NCBI GenBank assembly: GCA_934725015.1
Contig: CAKVAS010000002.1
Location: 124,001 to 188,000 of the forward strand
Reading direction: 5' to 3'
DNA length: 64,000 nt
DNA from: an uncultured Bacteroidales bacterium
GTDB taxonomy: Bacteria; Bacteroidota; Bacteroidia; Bacteroidales; UBA932
The stretch's first letter is position 1; each line of letters begins with the position of its first letter. Made by a program: the position numbers and the translations under genes. Under the pieces are notes generated by a model. It worked only from the letters and a program-made list of their open reading frames with translations. It ran no database searches and was not told where the DNA came from. Positions 43,410-51,326 of this stretch are shown here, one piece after another.

Positions 43410-45293
43410 ATGACATCGGAAACTAAAAATACAGTCATTGGGTTCGTGCTGATTGGCGTGATTATGTTCGGCTTCACATGGTACCAGTCGCGCCAATACA
43501 AGAAACAGATGGAGTATCAGGCGCAGCTGGATTCGATTGCAAGGGCCGAGAGGCTTGAGGCAATGGCGCTCGACTCCTTGAACCGCATCGCTTCGGGTGA
43601 CACTCTCGGCGCCTCTACGACGGTGACCTTGAGCACGAAACCGGCTCTCAAGCCGTTCAAGGATGAGAACCTCACCAAGGCACGCGAGGCCGAGTCTTCA
43701 CTGGTGACTCTCTCGAACGACAAGCTGGAAATCGTCTTCACGACAAGGGGCGCGCAGCCATATTCGGTGAAGCTCAATGACTACGTGAAGTTTGACAGTT
43801 CCTCTCTCTATCTCATTCCTCCGCAGGCAAGCGAGTTCAACGTGAACGTGTTTGCCGGCGAGTCCGTGGACACGAAGGAGTTCGTCTTCGACGTCGCGGA
43901 GGTCACCGACTCTTCCTTGGTGATGCGTCTTCCGTTCGCGAAGGGGGGATATATCCAGCAGAAATATGTCCTTTCGCAGGGCAGCTATATGGTTCACAAC
44001 GAACTCTCGTTCGTGGGAATGGACGAAGTGATTCCGAACAGGGTCTCATCCGTCGATTTGAACTGGAAGACCATAGTTCCGCGTCTTGAGAAAGGCTATA
44101 AGAACGAGAAGCAGTATTCCAAGATTGACTACTATGTCCCGGACGAAAAGTCTCCGGAGGAGATAGGGAAGGGCAAGAACGACGGCAAGCGGCTTGACGC
44201 GAAGTTCGAGTGGGTGGCTTTCCAGCAGCAGTTCTTCTCTTCCATACTCACGGCTCCGCAGGGCTTCGAATCGGGCGAGTTCGCCGTGGAATATTTCCCG
44301 GAGGATGACGCGGACCGCAATCTGATGCAGTGCTCCGCCCATGCGAGGGCAGGTGTTGACATGATGCAGGCCGGCGACAAGGTGATTCCTTTCGAGTTCT
44401 ATTTCGGCCCGAACCACTACCACACGCTGAAGTCATACGACAGGAAATATGAGAAAATCATCCCTCTCGGAGGATGGCTCGTCGGATGGATTTCGCGCTT
44501 CATCATCATCCCTTGCTTCGATTTCCTCGGACGGTTCATCAGCAACTACGGACTCATCATCCTGATTATGACCGTTCTTCTGAAGATTGTCATATCTCCG
44601 CTCACCATCAAGTCCTATATGTCTTCCGCGAAGATGTCCGCGCTGAAGCCGGAGATGGACAAGATCAACGAGAAATACCCTAAGCAGGAAGACGCGATGA
44701 AGAAGCAGCAGGCCACGATGGAACTCTATCAGAGAGCCGGCGTGAAGCCTCTCGGAGGATGTCTCCCGATGCTGCTCCAGTTCCCTATACTCTGGGCGAT
44801 GTTCCGTTTCTTCCCTGCGTCCATCGAACTTCGTCAGAAGTCGTTCCTCTGGGCCGACGACCTCAGCGCATACGACTCGATTCTGGACTTCGGCTTCAAC
44901 ATCCCGCTTTTCGGCGACCATCTGTCGCTGTTCGCGCTGCTGATGGCCGTGTCCATGTTCCTCTACTCGAAGATGAACTCAAGCCAGATGTCGAACGACC
45001 CGCAGATGGCGAGCATGAAGTTTATGAGCGTTTGGCTGATGCCTATCATGATGCTCTTCATCTGCAACAACCTCTCTTCAGGTCTTTCCTACTATTACTT
45101 CATCTCCAACCTGCTCACCATGCTCCAGACCTTCATCATCAAGAAGTGGGTCGTGAAGCCGGAGAAGATTCTCGCGCAGGTGGAGGCCTCGAAGGGCAAG
45201 CCGCTCCCTAAGTCGAAGTGGCAGCAGAGGCTTGAGGAGGCGCAGAAGATGCAGCAGGCGCAGCAGAAGAAACAGCGCGGCGGAAAGAAGTGA
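43410..45293 (+). CDS. yidC: Membrane protein insertase YidC
   Basis: 627 residues. N-terminal anchor (VIGFVLIGVIMFGFTWY), a large periplasmic beta domain (about 90-350), then the conserved five-helix core from about 360: LIILIMTVLLKIVISPLTIK, the cytoplasmic hairpin SSAKMSALKPEMDKINEKY, GGCLPMLLQFPILWAMFRFF, and SNLLTMLQTFIIKK. The tail is basic and Gln/Lys-rich (QQAQQKKQRGGKK), as for ribosome contact. Inserts membrane proteins alone or with Sec. Element E4 occupies its 5' leader. Confidence 0.97.
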   Translation: MTSETKNTVIGFVLIGVIMFGFTWYQSRQYKKQMEYQAQLDSIARAERLEAMALDSLNRIASGDTLGASTTVTLSTKPALKPFKDENLTKAREAESSLVTLSNDKLEIVFTTRGAQPYSVKLNDYVKFDSSSLYLIPPQASEFNVNVFAGESVDTKEFVFDVAEVTDSSLVMRLPFAKGGYIQQKYVLSQGSYMVHNELSFVGMDEVIPNRVSSVDLNWKTIVPRLEKGYKNEKQYSKIDYYVPDEKSPEEIGKGKNDGKRLDAKFEWVAFQQQFFSSILTAPQGFESGEFAVEYFPEDDADRNLMQCSAHARAGVDMMQAGDKVIPFEFYFGPNHYHTLKSYDRKYEKIIPLGGWLVGWISRFIIIPCFDFLGRFISNYGLIILIMTVLLKIVISPLTIKSYMSSAKMSALKPEMDKINEKYPKQEDAMKKQQATMELYQRAGVKPLGGCLPMLLQFPILWAMFRFFPASIELRQKSFLWADDLSAYDSILDFGFNIPLFGDHLSLFALLMAVSMFLYSKMNSSQMSNDPQMASMKFMSVWLMPIMMLFICNNLSSGLSYYYFISNLLTMLQTFIIKKWVVKPEKILAQVEASKGKPLPKSKWQQRLEEAQKMQQAQQKKQRGGKK

Positions 45294-45300
45294 TTGCGCA

Positions 45301-45565
45301 CAAAGATCTCTCACTTCGTTCGAGATGACAGTAATTTCTTATGTCATTTCGAGCGAAATGACAGCATGGACGTCTGAAATTTCTTGTGTCGTTTCGAGCG
45401 AAATGACAGCATGGACGTCTGAAATTTCTTATGTCATTTTGAGCGAAATGACAGCGTGGATCTCTGAAATTCCTTATGTCATTTCGAGCGAAATGACAGC
45501 ATGGGTGTCTGAAATTTCTTGTGTCGTTTCGAGCGAAATGAAATGAAGCCGAGAAATCTTTGAAC
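45301..45565. repeat. Family B repeat with a private 45-base tandem array
   Basis: An inverted half-copy (CAAAGATCTCTCACTTCG, 45301 on) and a forward half-copy (GAAGCCGAGAAATCTTTG, to about 45563) enclose a tandem array. The motif GTC-TTTCGAGCGAAATG starts at 45343, 45388, 45433, 45478 and 45523, an exact 45-base period with a few substitutions. Unit spacer: ACAGCATGGACGTCTGAAAT. Because 45 is divisible by three, one frame stays open through the array; that frame is not considered a gene. This fills most of the gap between yidC and the YggS gene. Confidence 0.9.
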
Positions 45566-45619
45566 TGAGACCGTCCGTGTCTAAAGCATATTTGATGATG
45601 ATTGACAAACGTTTTTGTT

Positions 45620-46387
45620 ATGAGCATCTGTGATAATTTAGAGGATATAAGAAAGGAACTGCCATCAGGAGTGAAACTGGTGGCAGTTTCCAAATTCCAC
45701 CCGGTCGAGGCGCTGCGTGAGGCCTATGACGCGGGGCAGAGGCTGTTCGGGGAGAGCCGTCCGCAGGAAATGTACGCCAAGGCGCGGCAGATGCCGGGAG
45801 ATGTGCAGTGGCATTTCATAGGGCATCTCCAGAAGAACAAGCTGAAACTTGTGCTGCCTTACGCTTCGCTGATAGAGTCTGTCGATTCCGTGGAGTTGCT
45901 CGACGCGATTGAGCAGTGGTGCGCGGGACATCACGGATTCCGCAGCACCGGTTTAGAGGACTCCGTTTCAGGGGACTCCGGGATCGGAGATGCCGGGAAA
46001 GGTGAGGGCACTTTCGCGGATGACCGGGTGGATGTCCTTCTTGAGTGCCACATAGCGCGGGAGGAGACCAAGCAGGGATTTGCTCCGGAAGAGGCCTTGT
46101 CCGTGCTGACAGGAGCGGCACGCTGGCCTCACATCCGCTTCTGCGGGCTGATGGGAATGGCGACGAACACGGACGATGCTTTGGTCATCCGGTCGGACTT
46201 CAACAAGCTGCTCGCTCTGAATGCCGCCCTGCAGCCGATGGTGGGCATCTGCCCGAACCTCACGCCTGCCTTCCGCGAACTCTCTTTCGGTATGTCCGAC
46301 GACTACAAAATAGCGGCGTCCATGGGCGCGACCATTGTCCGCATCGGCACCGCCATTTTCGGCGCAAGGGAATATAAGAGCTACTGA
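45620..46387 (+). CDS. yggS: YggS/PLPBP family pyridoxal-phosphate homeostasis protein
   Basis: 255 residues from ATG 45620 (MSICDNLEDIRKELPSG). PLP-binding Lys in KLVAVSKFHP, then FGESRPQEM, WHFIGHLQKNK, and near the end ELSFGMSDDYKIAASMGATI and VRIGTAIFG. Binds PLP without known catalysis and maintains B6 and amino-acid balance. A stretch of about 30 residues between 100 and 130 (RSTGLEDSVSGDSGIGDAGK) is a Gly/Asp/Ser-rich insertion absent from usual family members. Confidence 0.93.
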   Translation: MSICDNLEDIRKELPSGVKLVAVSKFHPVEALREAYDAGQRLFGESRPQEMYAKARQMPGDVQWHFIGHLQKNKLKLVLPYASLIESVDSVELLDAIEQWCAGHHGFRSTGLEDSVSGDSGIGDAGKGEGTFADDRVDVLLECHIAREETKQGFAPEEALSVLTGAARWPHIRFCGLMGMATNTDDALVIRSDFNKLLALNAALQPMVGICPNLTPAFRELSFGMSDDYKIAASMGATIVRIGTAIFGAREYKSY

Positions 46388-46391
46388 TAAT

Positions 46392-46605
46392 ATGTCATTC
46401 CGAGCGAAACGAAGGTGCAAGGGAAAATAAAAGCTGTAGATAATATGTCATTCCGAGCGAAACGAAGTGGAGCCGAGGAATCTTTGTGCTGAGAGACTGT
46501 TCCGCGCAAAGATCTCTCACTTCGTTCGAGATGACACATATTCAGTTATGTTGGTTAATTTGCGATGACACATATTCAGTTGTGTTGGCCAATCCGCGAT
46601 GACAC
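46392..46605. repeat. Family B repeats with a 34-base tandem unit reaching into lpxB
   Basis: Two forward half-copies (TGTCATTCCGAGCGAAACGA at about 46392 and 46447) and one inverted half-copy (CAAAGATCTCTCACTTCG, about 46507). GATGACAC then recurs at 46530, 46564 and 46598, a 34-base period. The unit includes the last codons and stop of lpxB (stop at 46576-46578), so the gene tail has been duplicated downstream of itself. Confidence 0.85.
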
Positions 46606-47835
46606 CTGCTCAATCATGTCGGCGGCGACGGCGGCGGAGGCGCCGGAGCCCCCGAGTAGTGCGCGGATTTCGGCGTAGTCGGAGAGCATTTTCTGTCTGT
46701 AGGCCTTGTCTTCGATGAGGGCGCGTACCTCGGCGACGAGGGCTTCGGGATTGCAGTCGTTCTGGACGAACTCCTTGAATGCGAAGCGGTTCAGACATAG
46801 GTTGCCGAGGCTGATGTACTTGACCTTGACAATCATCTTGGCAATGGCGTAGGTGAGCCTGCTGCCCATGATGAAGCCCACGACCTGAGGGGTTCCGAGC
46901 AGCACCGTCTCAAGCGACGCCGTCCCGGAATTGACCACGGCCGCCTCTGCCTGGCGGACAATCGAGCGGGTCTCGCCGAAAAGCAGGCTGATGTATTCCT
47001 GACCGTTGAGGTAGGGGAGATAGTCCTCCGGAGAACGCCCCGGGGCACCGGCCACGACGAACTGCCACCCCGCGTATTGCGGCAGGGCATGCATCCTGTC
47101 GGCAAATTCCGTGAGCACCGGCATCATTGTGCTGATTTCGCTCTTGCGCGAGCCTGCAAGCATGGCTATCATCGGCTTGTCCGGGAGACCGCAGCGGGAA
47201 AGGAAATCCCCGCGTGTCTCGCTCATCGCCCTGCAGCCGTCAATCGCATCGACCAGCGGATTGCCCTTATATACGAACGGAACGCCTTTTTTCTCGAAAT
47301 ACGGAATTTCAAAGGGGAATATGATGTAGAGCCTGTCAACATATTTCTTCAGCTTGCGGATGCGTCCTTCCCTTGATGCCCAGACCTTCGGAGCTATGTA
47401 GTAGAATACCTTCAGACCGTGTTTGTGGGCAAATTCGGCAATTTTGAAGTTGAACCCCGGGTAGTCTATTAGAATCACGCAGTCGGGGGCGAAGGCCAGA
47501 ATGTCCTTCTTGCAGCGGCTCAGGTTGCCGAGCAGCTTGCCGGCCTTGGCGAGCACCTCGGCGAATCCCATGACCGCGCCTTCCCTATAGTGCCGGACAA
47601 GCCCGCCTGTCCGCGTTCCGAACGGGACTGTTGCGGGGCGTGTCTCCGTGGAACTTCCGGCCGGCTGTTCCATGTCCTGTGGAACGCCGCCACGATGTTC
47701 CTCAAACACCCCGTTCATCAGGTCTCCGCCCCAGAAGCGGATGACAGCCTGCGGCTCCCTTTCATATATCCCGCGCATCAGGTTCGAACCGTGGAGGTCT
47801 CCCGATGCCTCTCCAGCAATGATGTAGTATCTCAT
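46576..47835 (-). CDS. lpxB: Lipid-A-disaccharide synthase
   Basis: 419 residues from ATG 47835 (MRYYIIAGEASGDLHGSNLM). Joins UDP-2,3-diacylglucosamine and lipid X to make the lipid A disaccharide at the inner membrane. Family motifs: FWGGDLM, DYPGFNFKIAEFAHKHGL, YYIAPKVWASREGR, IFPFEIPYF, GNPLVDAI, LAGSRKSEI, and VNSGTASLETVLLGTPQVV. Residues about 50-75 (HRGGVPQDMEQPAGSSTETR) are an extra Pro/Ser/Thr-rich loop. Its final codons lie in a family B tandem repeat. surE is upstream on the same strand, a common Bacteroidetes order. Confidence 0.95.
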   Translation of the reverse strand: MRYYIIAGEASGDLHGSNLMRGIYEREPQAVIRFWGGDLMNGVFEEHRGGVPQDMEQPAGSSTETRPATVPFGTRTGGLVRHYREGAVMGFAEVLAKAGKLLGNLSRCKKDILAFAPDCVILIDYPGFNFKIAEFAHKHGLKVFYYIAPKVWASREGRIRKLKKYVDRLYIIFPFEIPYFEKKGVPFVYKGNPLVDAIDGCRAMSETRGDFLSRCGLPDKPMIAMLAGSRKSEISTMMPVLTEFADRMHALPQYAGWQFVVAGAPGRSPEDYLPYLNGQEYISLLFGETRSIVRQAEAAVVNSGTASLETVLLGTPQVVGFIMGSRLTYAIAKMIVKVKYISLGNLCLNRFAFKEFVQNDCNPEALVAEVRALIEDKAYRQKMLSDYAEIRALLGGSGASAAVAADMIEQVSSRIGQHN

Positions 47836-47844
47836 AATTCTCAG

Positions 47845-47930
47845 CACAAAGATTTTTCGCTTCGCTCAAAATGACAGCGATAAATTATCTATCAAAATGA
47901 CAGCGATAAATTATCTCCCAAAATGAAAGT
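47845..47930. repeat. Family B repeat, degenerate, with 26-base tandem unit
   Basis: AAAGATTTTTCGCTTCGCTC resembles the inverted half-copy. CAAAATGACAGCGATAAATT-ATCT then occurs twice with a 26-base period, plus a third partial copy. Lies between surE and lpxB on the same strand. Confidence 0.75.
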
Positions 47931-47935
47931 GATAT

Positions 47936-48784
47936 TCAGAAGGCAACTCCGCTCAGAACTTTAAGTTGTTCATAGTCAGTGCTGTCTATGGTGTGCGGGA
48001 CGATGGAGACATAGCCGTTGTCGGTGAGCAGGTGGTCGGCGTCGGCACTGTTGTCGGAGTCGCTGCTGAAGTCTCCGACCAGCTTGTACATCTTCACCTC
48101 CGGGTCTTCAGACGGGTCTCCAGTCGGGGCTCCCTTGAGCGAGGCCGTGATTGCCTCCGCCTCGTCGAGGCTCCTGAACTCCTTGACCCAGCGTCCGCGC
48201 CCCATATATCCCGCTCTCACGCCCTTGATTTCGGAGGCCGGCACTGACGGAAAGTTCACGTTGTAGTAGGTCATGTAGCTGTGTCTCGGGATTTCCACGA
48301 GCTTCTCGAATATGCCCGGAAAATATTTCTCGACCTGCGAGAAGTCGGCGTCCGCCTCATGGCTGCAGAGAGAAACTCCGATGCCGAGGATGTGATTGAC
48401 CGCAGCCTCGGCCGTGGCTCCGAGCGTCCCGGAGTAGCATGACGCGACGGAGGTGTTCGCCCCGTGGTTGATGCCGGACACGATTACATCCGGTTTCCAT
48501 CCGAGCCACGGCGTGCTCAGCGCGAACTTCACGCAGCTTGCCGGAGTCGCGTCTAAATATGCCCATCTTTCCGTGTGCTCCAGCCCGTCCTCTCCGGTAA
48601 AAGTCGAGCTCTCGATTTCCTTGAACGCGATTTTCGACGCTCCCAGAGACACGGCCATCGACATCCCCGACTGGGCTGAAAACGGCGCCACGACCGCCAC
48701 GTTCCCATATTTCTTCATAATCTTCGCCAGCACCGCGATTCCCTTGGACTCGAATCCGTCGTCGTTCGTTATCAGTATGTTCAT
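47936..48784 (-). CDS. surE: 5'/3'-nucleotidase SurE
   Basis: 282 residues, starting MNILITNDDGFESKGIAVLA with the metal-binding NDDG. Further motifs: VVAPFSAQSGMSMAVS, DVIVSGINHGANTSVASCYSGTLGATAEA and YYNVNFPS. Hydrolyses nucleoside monophosphates and acts in stationary-phase survival. The end carries a modest extension (DNSADADHLLTDNGYVSIVP). Its promoter lies opposite that of gapA. Confidence 0.95.
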   Translation of the reverse strand: MNILITNDDGFESKGIAVLAKIMKKYGNVAVVAPFSAQSGMSMAVSLGASKIAFKEIESSTFTGEDGLEHTERWAYLDATPASCVKFALSTPWLGWKPDVIVSGINHGANTSVASCYSGTLGATAEAAVNHILGIGVSLCSHEADADFSQVEKYFPGIFEKLVEIPRHSYMTYYNVNFPSVPASEIKGVRAGYMGRGRWVKEFRSLDEAEAITASLKGAPTGDPSEDPEVKMYKLVGDFSSDSDNSADADHLLTDNGYVSIVPHTIDSTDYEQLKVLSGVAF

Positions 48785-48827
48785 ATTCCGATGCAGTTTA
48801 TTCTTTCTCCTGTTTCGTTTTCGACTG

Positions 48828-48867
48828 CAAAGATAGTTTTATTATTTCATTATTTTTTGTATTTTTG
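48828..48867. promoter_or_regulatory. Divergent surE / gapA promoter region
   Basis: TATCTTTG on the minus strand (48835-48828) lies 44 bases before surE. TATTTTTG on the plus strand (48860-48867) lies 133 bases before gapA, giving that gene a long leader (about 48874-48999), mostly AT-rich near its end. Neither has an exact TTTG at -33, so support rests on the -7 boxes. Confidence 0.5.
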
Positions 48868-48999
48868 CGGCGCATTTTCGGAGAGGGTTCTTCTCGGCGC
48901 AGAATTTGTAATTGCAATTCGGGTTTTGCCTTGCGGAACATAACTGAAAGGCGACGAAAAATTGGAAAATTTTTATTAACATTTTAATATTTATAAAAA

Positions 49000-49998
49000 A
49001 TGATTAAACTTGGTATTAACGGATTCGGTCGTATCGGCCGTATGGTGTTCCGTGCTGCCGTTGAGAACTTCTCAAACGACATTCAGGTTGTAGGTATCAA
49101 CGACCTTCTTGACGCTGACTACCTCGCTTACATGCTTAAGTATGATTCAGTTCACGGTCATTTCAACCACGACATCAAGGTTGAGGGCAACTACATGATC
49201 GTCGATGGCAACAAGATTCAGATCTTCGCCGAGAAGGATCCTTCACAGATCACATGGGGCGCACTTGACGTTGACGTTGTCGTTGAGTCAACCGGATTCT
49301 TCCTTACTGAGGAGCTCGCTTCCGCGCATCTCAAGGCAGGTGCAAAGAAGGTCATCATGTCAGCACCTTCAAAGGACGCCACCCCGATGTTCGTATATGG
49401 CGTAAACGACAAGACTTACGCAGGTCAGAAGATTATTTCCAACGCTTCATGCACGACTAACTGCCTCGCGCCTATCTCCAAGGTTCTCCACGAGACATTC
49501 GGCATCAAGAGAGGGCTCATGACAACCGTTCACGCTGCAACTGCAACCCAGAAGACTGTCGATGGACCTTCAAAGAAGGACTGGAGAGGCGGTCGTGGTA
49601 TTCTTGAGAACATCATCCCTTCTTCAACAGGCGCTGCAAAGGCTGTCGGCAAGGTTCTTCCTGAACTCAACGGCAAACTCACCGGTATGTCAATGCGTGT
49701 CCCTACCTCTGACGTTTCTGTTGTTGACCTCACTGTAGAGCTTGAGAAGCCTGCAACTTACGAGGAAATCTGCGCTGCAATGAAGAAGGCTTCAGAGGGC
49801 GAGCTCAAGGGCGTTCTCGGCTACACTGACGAGGCTGTCGTTTCAACCGACTTCCGCAACGACTCACGCACTTCAATCTTCGATGTGAAGGCCGGCATCC
49901 AGCTCGACCCTACCTTCGTCAAGGTTGTGTCTTGGTACGACAACGAGTGGGGTTATTCAAACAAGGTTTGCGAAATGGCCCGCGTAATCTCTAAATAG
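49000..49998 (+). CDS. gapA: Glyceraldehyde-3-phosphate dehydrogenase
   Basis: 332 residues. NAD-binding start IKLGINGFGRIGRMVFRAA; catalytic Cys in SNASCTTNCLAPIS (about 151); TVHAATATQKTVDGPSKKDWRGGR; RVPTSDVSVVDLT; WYDNEWGYSNKV at the end. Interconverts glyceraldehyde-3-phosphate and 1,3-bisphosphoglycerate. Codon use differs from its neighbours (more CTT, TCA, AAG), as expected for a very highly expressed gene. Followed by element E6 and a standard terminator. Confidence 0.98.
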   Translation: MIKLGINGFGRIGRMVFRAAVENFSNDIQVVGINDLLDADYLAYMLKYDSVHGHFNHDIKVEGNYMIVDGNKIQIFAEKDPSQITWGALDVDVVVESTGFFLTEELASAHLKAGAKKVIMSAPSKDATPMFVYGVNDKTYAGQKIISNASCTTNCLAPISKVLHETFGIKRGLMTTVHAATATQKTVDGPSKKDWRGGRGILENIIPSSTGAAKAVGKVLPELNGKLTGMSMRVPTSDVSVVDLTVELEKPATYEEICAAMKKASEGELKGVLGYTDEAVVSTDFRNDSRTSIFDVKAGIQLDPTFVKVVSWYDNEWGYSNKVCEMARVISK

Positions 49999-50120
49999 TT
50001 GAAGCGTCTGAATGCCCACTTGCTTCGTTACGCTCAGAGATTTGAATCCTCATTACCATAAGGTAACTCCGGTTCAAATCCTTCGCAAGCCTCGCAATTG
50101 AACATTCATACATCTTCAAC
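49998..50120 (-). repeat. Structured element copy E6 (divergent)
   Basis: Outer stem GTTGAAG (49998-50004) with CTTCAAC (50114-50120), then TGAATG (50009-50014) with CATTCA (50103-50108). Inner stem GATTTGAA (50039-50046) with TTCAAATC (50073-50080); TTACC (50053-50057) with GGTAA (50062-50066). On the minus strand the cores read TTGCGAGGC, ATGAGGA and AACGAAGCA, weaker matches than the other copies. The outer stem begins on the last base of the gapA stop codon. Confidence 0.7.
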
Positions 50121-50140
50121 TTTCTCAGAATTTAATTTAA

Positions 50141-50168
50141 GGCTTCCGCTTCGGCGGGAGCCTTTTTT
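50141..50168 (+). terminator. Rho-independent terminator of gapA
   Basis: GGCTTCCGC-TTCG-GCGGGAGCC followed by six T: a 9-base stem with a stable UUCG loop. Its presence after E6 shows E6 is not needed as the terminator. Confidence 0.92.
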
Positions 50169-50171
50169 GCA

Positions 50172-50285
50172 TAAAGATCTCTCACTTCGTTCGAGATGAC
50201 AGTTAATGACTTCGAGATGACAGTTAATGACTTCGAGATGACAAAGCCTGTCATTTCGAGCGAACGAAGTGAAGCCGAGAAATCT
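50172..50285. repeat. Family B inverted pair with 21-base tandem unit
   Basis: AAAGATCTCTCACTTCGTTC (50173 on) pairs with GAACGAAGTGAAGCCGAGAA (about 50260 on). Inside, TTCGAGATGACAGTTAATGAC repeats with a 21-base period (50190, 50211, 50232). It lies between the convergent gapA and GH25 genes, completing the gap. Confidence 0.88.
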
Positions 50286-50313
50286 GTTTGCAGAAAGGAA
50301 TGGCAGAGACCCC

Positions 50314-51306
50314 TTATTGTTGCTGAACGGCGACGACAGACAGGTCGCAGAGGCTGGGGATGCCATAGACGGTGGCGTGGTCGGTGAACTGCCACATCAT
50401 CCAGTTTTTGAAGCGCGGCGGTTCAAGTCCTCGTCCCGAGCCGTAGCGGGCAATCCAAACAGGGTAGCACTCATAGACTTCGGGGGAGAGCCGTTCGCGG
50501 AGAAAGGCGTCGCCGGTGTAGATGATAGGGCGGCGGCCGTAGTGCTCCTCCACAATCCCGAGCCAGACGAGCAGCCTGCGGTTCAGTTCCGCATTGCTGC
50601 ATCCCGCATGGATGGTCTCAACGTCAAGAATTGGCGGCAGGTCCCTGTGGCGGATGTTTCCGACCGTGCGTATGAAGTTCTGCGCCTGCTTCTCCGGTGA
50701 CTTTGAACTCCGGAAGAAATGGTAGGCCCCGCGGCTGTAGCCGGCCTCGGCCGAGCGCTTCCAGTGGTCCCCGAACAGCGCGTCGTGGTGGCGCTCTCCT
50801 TCGGTAGCCTTAATCATCACGTATTTCACCCTGTGGATGCCGCTCGCCGACTTTATCGACCTCATCGTGTGCCCGTGCGCGTCGGTGAGAACCATAAGCG
50901 AGTCCCAGACTATGTCCTTCTGGTACTTGGATATATCCACGGCATAGCCGTAGTGCCCCTCCGGAACCTGCACGCCCGTGTCCCCAGAGCAGCGGCTGAC
51001 AAGCAGCGGAACAACGACAAAGGCAGCCACAGTCAAGACTGCCGCCGCCACAAACCAATACACCGAAACGACCTTTCCCGTCCGCTTCCTCCGGCTCTTC
51101 TTCCGTCCCTTCCTTTTCCCGGATTTCTTATGTCCCCCCTTCTTCTGCACCTCATCACAACTTCTTCCGGCGGCAGCCCGCTTAATTGTATCGGCAGCCG
51201 GACTATGTGATGCCTGACATATCGCTTTCGGGGACTTAGGCTTTGTCTTGCTGCGATTATCTCTTTCCGATTTCTCGGTAGCTATTTCTTCTGCATACGT
51301 ATTCAT
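50314..51306 (-). CDS. GH25-family lysozyme, membrane-anchored
   Basis: 330 residues. Residues 1-75 are hydrophilic and end in a very basic stretch (KKSGKRKGRKKSRRKRTGK); a membrane helix follows (VYWFVAAAVLTVAAFVVVPL). The GH25 domain starts about 118: YAVDISKYQKDIVWD, YVMIKATEG, GAYHFFRSSKSPEKQA, the DxE pair in PPILDVETIH, and IIYTGDAF. Cleaves the MurNAc-GlcNAc bond of peptidoglycan from the periplasmic side. Starts 20 bases after the GtrA-acyltransferase gene, so probably cotranscribed. Confidence 0.9.
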   Translation of the reverse strand: MNTYAEEIATEKSERDNRSKTKPKSPKAICQASHSPAADTIKRAAAGRSCDEVQKKGGHKKSGKRKGRKKSRRKRTGKVVSVYWFVAAAVLTVAAFVVVPLLVSRCSGDTGVQVPEGHYGYAVDISKYQKDIVWDSLMVLTDAHGHTMRSIKSASGIHRVKYVMIKATEGERHHDALFGDHWKRSAEAGYSRGAYHFFRSSKSPEKQAQNFIRTVGNIRHRDLPPILDVETIHAGCSNAELNRRLLVWLGIVEEHYGRRPIIYTGDAFLRERLSPEVYECYPVWIARYGSGRGLEPPRFKNWMMWQFTDHATVYGIPSLCDLSVVAVQQQ

Positions 51307-51326
51307 GAGCGAAAAGATGTGCTTCT

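Noticed and set aside
45343..45540. Regular 45-base repeats considered as a CRISPR array
   Set aside because: Spacers are nearly identical between units, the repeat is part of a dispersed family, and no cas genes are near.
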